Shown in pieces: positions 52,986 to 62,087 of a stretch of 64,000 bases of DNA. Below the pieces are notes generated by a model. That model was not told the origin of the DNA, made no database searches, and saw nothing but the letters and a program-made list of their open reading frames with translations. Positions within the stretch are counted from its first letter, which is position 1; each line of letters begins with the position of its first letter. The translations under genes were made by a program, and so were the position numbers. Source of the stretch: an uncultured Sulfitobacter sp. (GTDB lineage: Bacteria; Pseudomonadota; Alphaproteobacteria; Rhodobacterales; Rhodobacteraceae); NCBI RefSeq assembly GCF_947499945.1, contig NZ_CANMQD010000001.1:1674001-1738000 (forward strand), written 5' to 3'.

Positions 52986-53000
52986 GTTTCACAGTGAAAC
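52986..53000. repeat. palindrome GTTTCAC-A-GTGAAAC
   Basis: A perfect 15-base palindrome, two bases after the MFS stop and 16 bases before the lipoprotein start. A one-base centre makes a hairpin unlikely, so a dimeric regulator site for the lipoprotein gene is more plausible. Confidence 0.4.
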
Positions 53001-53015
53001 GTGATTGATAGTGGT

Positions 53016-53648
53016 ATGAGATACATAGTAATTTTTCTAATGATGCTAGGTTTAGCCGCTTGTAACAGTGCGCAGCCTGACGACTCAGGAAGCAACGGCG
53101 CGCAGCAGAAAAAGGCTGTTGCGATGATCAGCTTTGTCCGGTCAGATCCGTTGTTAAGTACCTATCCACAGTCATGCCCTGCAAATGTCTATAAAACGGG
53201 GGCAGCTGTCGCAGGAGAAGTTGCGGATTGCGCTAAAAATCCGCGTCAGTGTATCAGCCAATGCAAAAGCGGTAACGGAAAAGCATGCTTCGACTCCGCT
53301 CAAATTGTTGAGGCGGGAAACTCGCCAGACGACAATCTGGCGACCTACCCTTTGTACATGCGGGCATGTGCGTTGGGCGATGGAAATGCCTGTGTGAATG
53401 CAGGTGCCGCGATCAAAAATACTGTTTGGAGCGGGGGCAAGCCCGCCGAAGCGTCTACTCCCAAATGCCAGTTTCAAACCTTTTCTAAGATGTGCAAAGC
53501 AGGGCATGCATGGGGGTGTTACATGACAGCACAAGAGTACAAGCGCGGTGGTTTTGACGGACGAAGCGAGGCGAAATACGAAAAATATATGCGCAGTGCC
53601 TGCAAGATCAGCAAAACGTCAGGTGCCTGTTACCCCGCCTTTCGCTAA
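53016..53648 (+). CDS. cysteine-rich lipoprotein with Sel1/Hcp-like repeats
   Basis: A 210-residue exported protein. The lipoprotein signal MRYIVIFLMMLGLAAC ends in the lipobox LAAC. The mature part holds about ten cysteines in a repeating pattern (CISQCKSGNGKACFDSAQ; RACALGDGNACVNAG; KMCKAGHAWGCYMTAQEY; RSACKISKTSGACY), like the disulphide-linked Sel1-type helix pairs of Helicobacter cysteine-rich proteins. A protein-binding role in the periplasm is likely; no enzyme motif is seen. An in-frame GTG at 53001 adds five codons before the signal and overlaps no ribosome site. Confidence 0.75.
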   Translation: MRYIVIFLMMLGLAACNSAQPDDSGSNGAQQKKAVAMISFVRSDPLLSTYPQSCPANVYKTGAAVAGEVADCAKNPRQCISQCKSGNGKACFDSAQIVEAGNSPDDNLATYPLYMRACALGDGNACVNAGAAIKNTVWSGGKPAEASTPKCQFQTFSKMCKAGHAWGCYMTAQEYKRGGFDGRSEAKYEKYMRSACKISKTSGACYPAFR

Positions 53649-54592
53649 GTGTCGTGACCCCAATCATCACCTTCGGGCGCGGGTAGGAAAGCGGCGATAT
53701 GGGCAAGGACTTCGTCAGTGTGCGTATAAGGCATGCCATGTCCCGCATCCTCGATCACCTCTTGCGTGACATCACGGTTCCACGCGGCAAGCCGGCCCAT
53801 TGCGCTGGCAGGAATTACGTCATCCTCCGCACCCCAAAGTGCGAGGACAGGTAAACCAGCACGGCGCAACGCCATGTGCTCCCCCTCCATCGGTCTAGAT
53901 AGAATACCCCGCAGGCTGGCCAATACCGCAGGAACAAACCCTTGGAAGGAAAGCTGCGCCTCTTGGCCTTCGGAAATGTCTGAGCTGACAATTCCCAGTT
54001 CCCGTTCAGCTCGGATACCACGGCGGAGCAGGTTTGGATAAGCGGCCAGCATTAGCCAATGACCAGCAATGCCACGGTCACGAATAAACCTGCGCAGGGG
54101 GGCATCTCCCAGTGTCATTCCGGCTGATGCAAGAAGGATGAGCCGCCGCACGCGTTGGGGGTGGGTCGCTGTGAACCCAGTCGCAATTGCGCCGCCCATC
54201 GAGTAGCCGATCAGGTAAAAAGGATCATCAATATCGAGGTACGCCAACAGATCATCAAGCTGTTGGTTAAAGAATACCTTATCCTGGGGGTCGCTTGGAC
54301 GGTCCGAAAATCCACGACCATAGAGATCATAGACCAGAACTCGAAAACCCATCGATACAAGGCCTTTTGTAAGTGGCCGCCAAACAAAACTCGGGGTTGT
54401 TAATCCATGGATGCAGACGATCAGGGGACCTTCCGTTGGGCCAATTATGTGAAAATGCGTCACCCCTTGGGATAGCTCCACAAACCGCCCCGGTGCAGAG
54501 CCGCGGCGCCCATCGCTCATCACTGGGCGATAATGCTCAATAACGAAAGGGGTCGCGACAAGCGCGGCAAGAAGGAGGATGAGCCAAATCAC
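53645..54592 (-). CDS. alpha/beta-fold hydrolase, membrane-anchored
   Basis: A 315-residue hydrolase. An N-terminal helix (IWLILLLAALVATPFVI) anchors or exports it, and the alpha/beta core has HGLTTPSFVW (oxyanion region), nucleophile GYSMGG, and ALWGAEDDVIPA and EDAGHGMPYTH (acid and His). The substrate is unknown. It starts at GTG, overlapping the ornithine-cyclodeaminase-like stop by 4 bases, so it is the last gene of a coupled series on the minus strand. It converges on the Cys-rich lipoprotein. Confidence 0.87.
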   Translation of the reverse strand: MIWLILLLAALVATPFVIEHYRPVMSDGRRGSAPGRFVELSQGVTHFHIIGPTEGPLIVCIHGLTTPSFVWRPLTKGLVSMGFRVLVYDLYGRGFSDRPSDPQDKVFFNQQLDDLLAYLDIDDPFYLIGYSMGGAIATGFTATHPQRVRRLILLASAGMTLGDAPLRRFIRDRGIAGHWLMLAAYPNLLRRGIRAERELGIVSSDISEGQEAQLSFQGFVPAVLASLRGILSRPMEGEHMALRRAGLPVLALWGAEDDVIPASAMGRLAAWNRDVTQEVIEDAGHGMPYTHTDEVLAHIAAFLPAPEGDDWGHDT

Positions 54593-55512
54593 GAGGCAGC
54601 GTTATGCCATTGGTCGAGGATATACCGGCTGGTCATCAGGTCCAGATGTGCACCGCCGCCATTCTTGCAAATAGTAATTTCACTGTCGGAAGTCCGCTTG
54701 AAAGCGTCCAGATCATAGTAGTCTGCAATAATATGCTCGCGTGTGATGGCACCACTCTCCAACGGTATTTTAATCTCACCGATATGATCCAAAGTGGTGT
54801 CAAAACTGTCAACGAACAGCCGCGCACGTCGCAGTGCCTCGTCATCTACTTCGCGCATGTCGGGTCGGTATGCGCCGATGAGGTCAATATGTTGACCCTC
54901 CTGAAGCCATGCCCCTTTTATAACAGGCTCGGTCGTCATTGTGGCACTGCCGATGATCTCGGCCCCGCCCACTGCCGTTTCCAAATCAGCGGCAACTGCA
55001 ACATTGGGCATTTTTTCAGCGAAAACATCCGCACTGGCCTGTGTGCGGCTCCAGACGGTGAAGGAAGCATTTGGAAAAGCTGCGGAATAGGCAGCATGAA
55101 GAGACTGTGCAACTGTGCCTGCTCCAACCAGCAGAATGCGCGTGGCATCGGGCCGAGCAAGCCGTCGCGCTGATAATAGGCTGTCTCCTGCAGTTTTCCA
55201 CTTTGTTACAAGATGGAAATCAATAATGGCTTCCAATGTGCCGTCGGTGTCGGAGTAAAGGTTCACCCCGCCGTTGATATTTGGCCTGCCGCTATCGACA
55301 TTCCGGGGAAAAATCGTTGCGGATTTTACGGCTATTCCCATCCCGTCAATCCATGCTGCACGGCTCAGCAACGTATCGGGATCGCGGTAGAGGAAGGTAT
55401 CGCCGATTTGGGCCTTTGGTCGGGTGTGCCCCTGCGCCAAAGCGTCAGTGAGATTGATCCAGTCGAGCAATTTTTCGCCAGCATCGAAAGAGATGAAAGG
55501 TATAGACGTCAT
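54589..55512 (-). CDS. ornithine cyclodeaminase / mu-crystallin family protein
   Basis: A 307-residue NAD-dependent enzyme family. The N-terminal substrate part has FPRNVDSGRPNINGGVNLYSD and the K-W-K-T-A-G-D segment; the Rossmann domain has LLVGAGTVAQSLHAAY. Members act on ornithine, alanine, lysine or ketimines, so the reaction is open. It overlaps the hydrolase downstream and the HAD gene upstream by 4 bases, which argues for one operon with joint regulation. Confidence 0.9.
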   Translation of the reverse strand: MTSIPFISFDAGEKLLDWINLTDALAQGHTRPKAQIGDTFLYRDPDTLLSRAAWIDGMGIAVKSATIFPRNVDSGRPNINGGVNLYSDTDGTLEAIIDFHLVTKWKTAGDSLLSARRLARPDATRILLVGAGTVAQSLHAAYSAAFPNASFTVWSRTQASADVFAEKMPNVAVAADLETAVGGAEIIGSATMTTEPVIKGAWLQEGQHIDLIGAYRPDMREVDDEALRRARLFVDSFDTTLDHIGEIKIPLESGAITREHIIADYYDLDAFKRTSDSEITICKNGGGAHLDLMTSRYILDQWHNAAS

Positions 55513-56129
55513 CGTGCTTCGTTCTCCATGAGCAGCCCTGCGGTTACCAAACAGTCGGCCCAGCCTTGGGGTTCTTCAAACAGGTGTGTTTGCCACCCTC
55601 GTAGGGAGGCGGCTTTGATATTTTCTACGCGGTCGTCCGTAAACAAGAGGTCTTTCCCCGATAGGCCAGATCCGAACTCCAGCATTTGATAAATTTGCGG
55701 GTCGGGTTTGATCACGCCCATATGACCTGAGATGAAATCGCGGTCAAAGCCGCGCAAGAAGAAGTATTTGGTCGCAGCCAGCGCGTATGTCTCAATCCCA
55801 AAGTTGGTGAGCGAAAACACGGGCACACCCTTTTCCTGCAAGGCTTCCATTAGGCGGACAGAATGGTCAATCGCAGGAGAGGCCAGATCGAGCCAGTTCT
55901 CGTGCCAATGCCAGATTTCGGCGTGCCATTGTGGAAACGCATCGGATGTCTCGGTAATGACGCGGGTAAAGCTCTCACCTTTGTCGACACGATCATTCAT
56001 GGCGTGCAGGTCGACTTCGGCAAACATTTTGCGTCGCCGCTCCTCACCGAGCCAGCCGTCGAAATAACGCTCGGGCTGCCATTCAATGAGCACGTTCCCG
56101 ATGTCAAAGATCACAGCCTTAGGGGTCAT
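55509..56129 (-). CDS. HAD-superfamily (subfamily IA) phosphatase-like protein
   Basis: A 206-residue haloacid-dehalogenase hydrolase resembling YihX-type sugar phosphatases. Motif 1 is FDIGNVLIEW (nucleophile D9), motif 2 is FSLTNFG (Ser/Thr), motif 3 has K in GVIKPDPQIY, and motif 4 is LFTDDRVENIKAA. The helical cap is between motifs 1 and 2. The physiological substrate is unknown. It overlaps the cyclodeaminase-like gene by 4 bases and lies 39 bases after yaiI. Confidence 0.88.
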   Translation of the reverse strand: MTPKAVIFDIGNVLIEWQPERYFDGWLGEERRRKMFAEVDLHAMNDRVDKGESFTRVITETSDAFPQWHAEIWHWHENWLDLASPAIDHSVRLMEALQEKGVPVFSLTNFGIETYALAATKYFFLRGFDRDFISGHMGVIKPDPQIYQMLEFGSGLSGKDLLFTDDRVENIKAASLRGWQTHLFEEPQGWADCLVTAGLLMENEAR

Positions 56130-56168
56130 ATTCTGCCTTTCACTCGGATTGAAACTTCTCCAAAACGA

Positions 56169-56624
56169 TTACACCAGTCTGCTCGCGGCCCTGATTTCAC
56201 GCTCAAGAGCCTCTAGAAACCGCGAGCGGTCCGCCTTGGTGAAGCCTTTGCCACCGCCTTGTCGAAACGGATCGGCAGCGCGCAGGTCTGTCATCAGATC
56301 GCGTGTTGCCAGCACATTGCCGATGTTGGCTTCGGTGAGCGCTTCACCGTTATGTTTGATCACCCGCGCCCCCGCCTCAACGCATTTAGCTGCCAGCGGA
56401 ATATCGCCCGTGACCACCACATCTCCACGTCCCGCGCGATCTGCGATCCACATGTCGGCCACGTCCGGCCCGTCTGGCACGATGATATTCTCGACATAAG
56501 GATTGCGCGAGGGACGAAGACCGCCATTACAGACCATGTACATCTTGATCTTGTGCCGCGTAATCACGCGCTCTGCCTCATCCTTTACGGGGCAGGCATC
56601 TGCATCAATATAGACAGCAGTCAT
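56169..56624 (-). CDS. yaiI: YaiI/YqxD family protein (DUF188)
   Basis: A 151-residue protein of the conserved DUF188 family, which has a PIN-like nuclease fold. The opening [16 protein letters not shown], the [22 protein letters not shown] stretch and [24 protein letters not shown] are characteristic. Its cellular role is unknown. The ATG overlaps the fghA stop by 4 bases (ATGA), so it is translated after fghA. Confidence 0.9.
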   Translation of the reverse strand: MTAVYIDADACPVKDEAERVITRHKIKMYMVCNGGLRPSRNPYVENIIVPDGPDVADMWIADRAGRGDVVVTGDIPLAAKCVEAGARVIKHNGEALTEANIGNVLATRDLMTDLRAADPFRQGGGKGFTKADRSRFLEALEREIRAASRLV

Positions 56625-57454
56625 GCAGACCACAGCGCGTCAGCATGGAAAGTCACATGATCTTCCATAAAGGTCGCGATGAAGAAATAGCTGTGATCAT
56701 ATCCTGGCTGCATGCGGAAAATGCCGTTCTGGCGGCGTTTTGCCATAGCAGCGCTCAGCGCTTCGGGTTGGAGTAAATCAAGAAATTGGTCATCGGTCCC
56801 CTGATCAATCAACACGGGCCCGTCAAACCCTTTTTCCTGCATGAGCAAGGTCGCATCATGCGCAGACCATGTGCTTTCATCAGCGCCCAGATAGGCGGTA
56901 AGCTGTTTGCGGCCCCAGTCGCTTGCCGTAGGATGTGCGATGGGCGCAAAGGCGGAGACTGAGGCAAAGCGATCGGGATAAGACATCGCGAGTGTGAGTG
57001 CGCCATGCCCGCCCATAGAGTGTCCTGTTATGGATTGGCGTTCCATATCCAATGGAAAATGCTCGGCCAGAAGGGTAGGCAACTCGTCAGCGATATAGGT
57101 CCACATCTGGAAGTGCGGTTTCCACGGGTCTTGGCTCGCGTTCACATAGAAACCTGCGCCTTGGCCCAAATCATATGCTTCGTCATTGGCTACTCCTTCA
57201 CCGCGCGGTGAGGTGTCGGGGAACACAAGCGCGATCCCTTGCTCTGCGGCCCATGACTGAGCACCCGCTTTGACCATCGCATTCTCGTGGGTGCAGGTCA
57301 GGCCCGACAAAAACCACAAAACTGGAACAGGGCCGTCTTGTGCCTCTGCTGGAAGGAAGAGTGCGAAGGTCATATCGCAAGCGCAACTGCTGGAGGCGTG
57401 CTTGATGACATGTTGCATGCCGCCAAAGCAGGCGTTTGACGAGAGAGTTTCCAT
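56621..57454 (-). CDS. fghA: S-formylglutathione hydrolase
   Basis: A 277-residue esterase-D-type hydrolase that releases formate from S-formylglutathione in the formaldehyde detoxification pathway. It shows [21 protein letters not shown] oxyanion region, nucleophile in [10 protein letters not shown], and catalytic His in [14 protein letters not shown]. The start is the ATG after AGGAGCC; upstream codons are not family-like. No glutathione-dependent formaldehyde dehydrogenase is in the window. It follows an AEC transporter gene by 58 bases and leads into yaiI. Confidence 0.95.
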   Translation of the reverse strand: METLSSNACFGGMQHVIKHASSSCACDMTFALFLPAEAQDGPVPVLWFLSGLTCTHENAMVKAGAQSWAAEQGIALVFPDTSPRGEGVANDEAYDLGQGAGFYVNASQDPWKPHFQMWTYIADELPTLLAEHFPLDMERQSITGHSMGGHGALTLAMSYPDRFASVSAFAPIAHPTASDWGRKQLTAYLGADESTWSAHDATLLMQEKGFDGPVLIDQGTDDQFLDLLQPEALSAAMAKRRQNGIFRMQPGYDHSYFFIATFMEDHVTFHADALWSA

Positions 57455-57512
57455 GGTGGCTCCTATTGCGAGATCACCCATGGCTACCGAGCGTGGCGCG
57501 GCGGGGCAAGTG

Positions 57513-58442
57513 TTAGCTGCCTGTGAGCCATGCAATCCATAGGCTGACGGTCACGATGCTCAGCGCTGTGGAGACTAAAATCGTAGCAGAGACCCGCTGG
57601 GGTGCTACGCCGTAATGCTGTGCAAGGATATAAACGTTTCCCGCCACAGGCAGTGCAGCGGCTGAAATGACCACGGTTGCCTGATAAGGGTCCACCTTGA
57701 ACAAGACAAAGCAGGCGAAGGCCACCAAGAGCGGGTGCAGCACCAATTTGCAGAAACTTAGCCAACCCGCGACCGAGATACGTTCAGCTGATTTCGAGGC
57801 CAGCGACGCACCGATTGCAAATAACGCGCCGGGCGTTGCTGCGGCACCGAGCAGGGTGAGAAACTCGTTCATTGGCGCAGGAATCGGGATTTCTAATGCG
57901 GACCATAAAAGTCCGAGCGTGATCGCAACGATCATCGGGTTGCGAAGCAGGCCAAGGCCTACTGTGCGCAAAATTGCTAGACTCATCCTGCCATCGCGTG
58001 ATCCAGTGATCAGGATGGTGATGAGCGAAGAAAACACGATCAAATCAACCGCTAATGCCAACATCACAGGACCGATCGCATCTGGCCCCAACAAGAGGAC
58101 AAGCATCGGTACACCAAGGAAACCCACGTTTCCAATCGCCGCGCATTGGGCCTCTATCGCTGTGGTTTCGACATCCAGACCCCGCAAATAACTCACCAGC
58201 ATTGCGATGCCGTATACAAATGCGGTGCCCCAAAGATAGGCGGCAACCAGTCGGCCATTCCAGACCTCGGCCAGTGAAAGGTTTGCGGAAAAGCGAAACA
58301 GCATCGCCGACAGGGCAAAGTAGAATACAAATTTAGTCAGATAGGCAGTCGCCTCAGCGGTAAAGAACCGCGTTCGACCGGCCCAGTACCCCAGACCGAT
58401 GAGTGCAAAAAAGGGTAGAGTTTTGAGGAAGATCGCCAGCAT
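57513..58442 (-). CDS. AEC family transporter
   Basis: A 309-residue membrane protein with ten predicted helices, the second AEC-superfamily carrier in the window. The N-terminal FALIGLGYWAGRTRFF, central GNVGFLGVPMLVLLLG and C-terminal AALPVAGNVYILAQHYG segments are typical. Its substrate cannot be named. It is upstream of fghA on the same strand, and may start the operon that runs to the alpha/beta hydrolase. Confidence 0.88.
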   Translation of the reverse strand: MLAIFLKTLPFFALIGLGYWAGRTRFFTAEATAYLTKFVFYFALSAMLFRFSANLSLAEVWNGRLVAAYLWGTAFVYGIAMLVSYLRGLDVETTAIEAQCAAIGNVGFLGVPMLVLLLGPDAIGPVMLALAVDLIVFSSLITILITGSRDGRMSLAILRTVGLGLLRNPMIVAITLGLLWSALEIPIPAPMNEFLTLLGAAATPGALFAIGASLASKSAERISVAGWLSFCKLVLHPLLVAFACFVLFKVDPYQATVVISAAALPVAGNVYILAQHYGVAPQRVSATILVSTALSIVTVSLWIAWLTGS

Positions 58443-58602
58443 GTTCGACAGATAGCTTGGCGATGGTTCTTCCGCTAGTGGAAATTAGCATGTTATGTCA
58501 CCTGCGCAGATAGGATGTTTGCGGATCGTTTCAAGCAGCACTGGCGAACATGGCCCAGTTAGGCGATAACGTTGCACAGAGAATTTTATTAGGGCTTAGC
58601 AG

Positions 58603-58881
58603 ATGAAATATGCACTTTTGGCAGGGTTATTCGTGGCAGGTTGTGGCGCACTTCCTGTTACAACACCGCGCACAGGCGCCGCTCCGGCAGGTGGGCCAGA
58701 CAACTGCAACGCAGCAGCCCATCAGGGTTTGATCGGAATGGACGCGGCCTCATCTTTGGCTTTGCCAGAGCCAAAGCGCCTTGTTGGTCCAAACGATGCA
58801 GTGACCACTGACTTCAATGCGGGTCGCCTGAATATTCAGCTGAATGAGACTGACAATATCATTGCCATCACCTGCGGCTAG
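58603..58881 (+). CDS. I78-family protease-inhibitor-like lipoprotein
   Basis: A 92-residue exported protein. The signal ends in the lipobox VAGC, then a linker (PVTTPRTGAAPAGGP) leads to an I78-type inhibitor domain: CNAAAHQGLIGM, an arginine-containing strand and the C-terminal DFNAGRLNIQLNETDNIIAITCG, whose two cysteines probably pair. Family members inhibit serine proteases; the target here is unknown. Its stop overlaps the convergent paaK gene by 4 bases. Confidence 0.82.
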   Translation: MKYALLAGLFVAGCGALPVTTPRTGAAPAGGPDNCNAAAHQGLIGMDAASSLALPEPKRLVGPNDAVTTDFNAGRLNIQLNETDNIIAITCG

Positions 58882-60188
58882 GATTTTGGACGATTGTCCA
58901 CGATGCGAACGGCTTTTCCTTCTGAGCGTGGGACAGAGCCGCTTGTACCGACTTCGACTTTGACGCTGATGCCGACCGCCTGTTTTACCGCCGCCGAGAG
59001 CATGGCTGTCGCTTTGGCGCGGGTGGCATCATTGGCCCTTGGGTCCGAGATTTCAGTGAGAATACGCATCTGATCCATGCGGTCAGGCCGCGCTAGCTCA
59101 ATCTGGAAGTGCGGTGCAAGAGCGGGCTGCTGCATGATCAGCTCTTCGATTTGGGTGGGGAATACGTTGACACCGCGCAGGATGATCATGTCGTCGCTGC
59201 GCCCTGTGACCTTCTCCATCCGCCGCATGCTGCGCGCCGTCCCCGCCAAGAGCCGCGTTAGATCGCGGGTGCGGTAGCGGATGATGGGAAATGCTTCTTT
59301 AGTGAGGGAGGTGAACACCAATTCCCCCTGCTCCCCCTCGGCCATGACTTCGCCCGTTTCTGGATTGATGATCTCGGGATAGAAGTGGTCCTCCCAGATG
59401 TGCAGGCCATCCTTGCTCTCGACACATTCCATCGAGACACCTGGCCCCATCACTTCGGACAAACCATAGATATCAACCGCATGCATGTCGAACGCCTGCT
59501 CAATCTCGAGGCGCATAGCGTTTGTCCACGGCTCCGCGCCAAAGATGCCCACCTGGAGTGAGCAATCGCGCGGATCCAGCCCTTGGGCGTTAAACTCATC
59601 CAGAATGGAAAGGGCATAAGAGGGGGTGACAGTTATACCTTTAGGTTTGAAATCTTCAATCAGGCGGACCTGACGCGGTGTCATCCCGCCCGAAATCGGA
59701 ATCGTCGACAGGCCCAGTGCGTCGGCTCCCAGATGGATGCCCATCCCGCCTGTGAACAGGCCGTAGCCATATGCATTGTGCAGCATATCACCCGGACACA
59801 TCCCGGCCGCCCGCAATGATCGCGCAACGACGTTGCCCCAATTTTTGAGATCATTCTCTGTATAACCCACAACAGTCGGCTGCCCGGTAGTGCCAGAGGA
59901 GGCGTGGATGCGCTTTACCTGATCCTGCGGTACGGCAAACATGCCAAAGGGATAGTTATCACGCAAATCAGTTTTGACGGTGAAGGGGAACTTTGCTAAA
60001 TCGCTTAAGTCTTTGATATCGTCTGGATGTACCCCTGCTTTGTCAAAGCTGTTCTTGTAGAAGGGCACATTGTCATAGGCGTGGCGCACGGACCATTGTA
60101 ACCGCTCCAGCTGGAGCGCGCTGATCTCGTCGCGGCTGGCAATCTCGATCGGATCAAGGGTGCTGTGATTTGGTGTAAGGTCTTTCAT
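58878..60188 (-). CDS. paaK: phenylacetate-CoA ligase
   Basis: A 436-residue adenylate-forming enzyme that activates phenylacetate to phenylacetyl-CoA. It has the ATP-binding loop ASSGTTGQPTVVGYT, GLSEVMGPG, FGAEPWTNAMR and the C-terminal GRSDDMIILRGVNVFPTQIEE. It overlaps paaI by 4 bases, and the paaABCDE oxygenase genes are not in the window, so the pathway genes must lie elsewhere or the pair serves another aryl acid. The paaI-paaK pair is presumably one transcript. Confidence 0.94.
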   Translation of the reverse strand: MKDLTPNHSTLDPIEIASRDEISALQLERLQWSVRHAYDNVPFYKNSFDKAGVHPDDIKDLSDLAKFPFTVKTDLRDNYPFGMFAVPQDQVKRIHASSGTTGQPTVVGYTENDLKNWGNVVARSLRAAGMCPGDMLHNAYGYGLFTGGMGIHLGADALGLSTIPISGGMTPRQVRLIEDFKPKGITVTPSYALSILDEFNAQGLDPRDCSLQVGIFGAEPWTNAMRLEIEQAFDMHAVDIYGLSEVMGPGVSMECVESKDGLHIWEDHFYPEIINPETGEVMAEGEQGELVFTSLTKEAFPIIRYRTRDLTRLLAGTARSMRRMEKVTGRSDDMIILRGVNVFPTQIEELIMQQPALAPHFQIELARPDRMDQMRILTEISDPRANDATRAKATAMLSAAVKQAVGISVKVEVGTSGSVPRSEGKAVRIVDNRPKS

Positions 60189-60625
60189 GCGTTTTCTCCA
60201 TCTTCGGGAAATAGGTGTCCCTTTATTGTACGCGACAGGCCGCGCATGGTGGCAACGGTGCGCCCGTCTTCCCCCGTGACCAAAACGTCGTACACACCTG
60301 ACCGCCCGCTCAATGCAGTCTCGGATGCCGTGGCGGTGAGCAATTCGCCCGCCTTTCCCGGCACAATGTAAGTGATCTGGTTTTGTTGAGCGACTGTGAG
60401 TTTGTTGTAACTGTTACACGCAAAGGCAAAAGCGCTGTCTGCGAGAGTGAAGATGTAACCACCGTGGCAAATGCTGTGGCCGTTCAGCATCTCGTCGCGC
60501 ACCCGCATGGTGAGTGTCGCCGCCCCCGGTGCAATGGCTGTGATTTCCATACCCAAGCTCTTGGTCGCATTATCGGTCGAAAGCATAGCGTTTGCTGCTT
60601 TTTCGGCGCGCATTTGTGGGGTCAT
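60185..60625 (-). CDS. paaI: hydroxyphenylacetyl-CoA thioesterase PaaI
   Basis: A 146-residue hotdog-fold thioesterase that rescues CoA from dead-end hydroxylated phenylacetyl-CoA. The signature LNGHSICHGGYIFTLADSAFAFACN carries the catalytic Asp, and the N-terminus ANAMLSTDNATKSLGMEI is typical. It lies directly upstream of paaK with a 4-base overlap. The divergent DUF2794 gene shares its upstream region. Confidence 0.93.
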   Translation of the reverse strand: MTPQMRAEKAANAMLSTDNATKSLGMEITAIAPGAATLTMRVRDEMLNGHSICHGGYIFTLADSAFAFACNSYNKLTVAQQNQITYIVPGKAGELLTATASETALSGRSGVYDVLVTGEDGRTVATMRGLSRTIKGHLFPEDGENA

Positions 60626-60740
60626 GGCTTAGCCTCAATACGTTTCACAATTTTCGAACCATATCTCTATTTGTAACACAATCAAGCATTTTGATGCTAA
60701 AGGGCTTGATTTGCGCGGCATGCGGGGCAACTCTGATGGT

Positions 60741-61091
60741 ATGAATGTACCCAGACTTCCAGTTGGCTCGATTGCCCCTCAGAAACCTGTAGAGCAGGTC
60801 GCATTTCATCGAACCGAGCTTTCGGTGATCTTGTCGCTATACGGCAGAATGGTCGCGGCGGGTGAATGGCGTGACTATGGTATTTCGTGCTTGCGAGAAG
60901 TGGCAGTGTTTTCGGTCTTTCGTCGTACCGCCGAGATGCCACTCTACCGGATAGAGAAACGGCCTAAACTACGCCTGAAACAAGGTGAATACGCTGTGAT
61001 TGGCTTAAACGGTCAGGTTCTGAAAAGGGGCCATGATCTCAAGGGTGTTTTACGCGTGCTGGAGCGGAAGTTGATCCGGGCGATTGATTGA
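60741..61091 (+). CDS. DUF2794 domain protein
   Basis: A 116-residue conserved alphaproteobacterial protein of unknown role, without signal or membrane segment. The core VAFHRTELSVILSLYGRMVAAGEWRDYGIS and PLYRIEKRPKL...YAVIGLNGQVLKRGHDLKGVLRVLER matches the family. The start is uncertain: I chose ATG 60741 (MNVPRLPV), with ATG 60720 and TTG 60711 as in-frame alternatives and no clear ribosome site. It is 12 bases before the 2OG oxygenase gene. Confidence 0.83.
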   Translation: MNVPRLPVGSIAPQKPVEQVAFHRTELSVILSLYGRMVAAGEWRDYGISCLREVAVFSVFRRTAEMPLYRIEKRPKLRLKQGEYAVIGLNGQVLKRGHDLKGVLRVLERKLIRAID

Positions 61092-61103
61092 TGGAGAAGC
61101 AAT

Positions 61104-62087
61104 TTGGATGATTTTGCTGCCGCTGGACAAGTAGAGCAAAGCGCCATTCCCGTCATTGACGTGGGGCCAGCACTGAACGGCTCTGATGTTGAGGGGGTTG
61201 CAGACCAAATACACCGTGCAGCCACTGAGATTGGGTTTTTTTACATCAACGGTCACGGGATTTTGCCTGATATGATGGACGCCGCCTTTGCCGTGGCGCA
61301 GGATTTTTTTGCCCAACGAGCGAGCATCAAAGAAACCGTCGCCGTCAACACGAACCAGCGTGGGTGGATGGCCACGGGGATGTCGACCCTCCAAGGGGCC
61401 AAGACCCACGATTTGAAGGAAGTGTTCTTCTGGGGGCCGCAAACAGCAGCGAACGATGTAGATATTCTTGCGGGCAAACCGTTGGTGGCGATCAATCAAT
61501 GGCCCGATAAAGCTTATCCCCGTTTGCGCAAAGATCTGACGCCATATTACAACGCGGTCTGCGCCGTGGCGCGGCATGTGATGTCTGCACTTGCGCTCAG
61601 CCTTGATCGCCCGGCTGATTTCTTCGCCAAAGCCTATGAAAAACCATTGGCGCGAGGGCAGTTGGTTTATTACCCGCCTTCAACAGCGACGGATGACGCG
61701 GAAGAGCGGTTTGGTGTGGCGGCGCACACGGATTTTGGCGTTTTGACATTCTTATTGCAAGACATGAACGGTGGTTTGCAGGTCAAACTCAAGTCAGGCG
61801 AATGGATCGAGGCCCCGCCTATTGCGGGTACATTGGTCTGCAATATCGGTGATCTTCTGGCGCGGTGGAGCAATGACCGCTTCGCCTCAACCCTACACCG
61901 CGTGATCAATAGATCCGGCCGCGCCCGCTATTCCATTCCTGTGTTCTTTGACCCTCACACGGATACTATTGTGGACCCCCGTGATCTGGGCATACCAGAT
62001 TCCGCGTGCCTCTACCCGCCCGTTAAAGCTGGGGAGCATATCGCTGGACGCAACAAAAAGAGCTTTGCGCAGTTCAAGAAGGAATAA
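61104..62087 (+). CDS. isopenicillin-N-synthase-like 2OG-Fe(II) oxygenase
   Basis: A 327-residue oxygenase with the DIOX_N segment near residues 15-110 (IPVIDVGPALNG; GFFYINGHGI) and a jelly-roll core. Iron ligands are H208 and D210 (AAHTDFG) and H265 (STLHRVIN); R275-x-S277 would bind 2-oxoglutarate. The start is TTG, with GGAG seven bases upstream. Substrate is not clear; relatives act in purine, antibiotic or ethylene-type chemistry. Its 3' end overlaps the convergent NlpC/P60 gene by 14 bases. Confidence 0.9.
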   Translation: MDDFAAAGQVEQSAIPVIDVGPALNGSDVEGVADQIHRAATEIGFFYINGHGILPDMMDAAFAVAQDFFAQRASIKETVAVNTNQRGWMATGMSTLQGAKTHDLKEVFFWGPQTAANDVDILAGKPLVAINQWPDKAYPRLRKDLTPYYNAVCAVARHVMSALALSLDRPADFFAKAYEKPLARGQLVYYPPSTATDDAEERFGVAAHTDFGVLTFLLQDMNGGLQVKLKSGEWIEAPPIAGTLVCNIGDLLARWSNDRFASTLHRVINRSGRARYSIPVFFDPHTDTIVDPRDLGIPDSACLYPPVKAGEHIAGRNKKSFAQFKKE

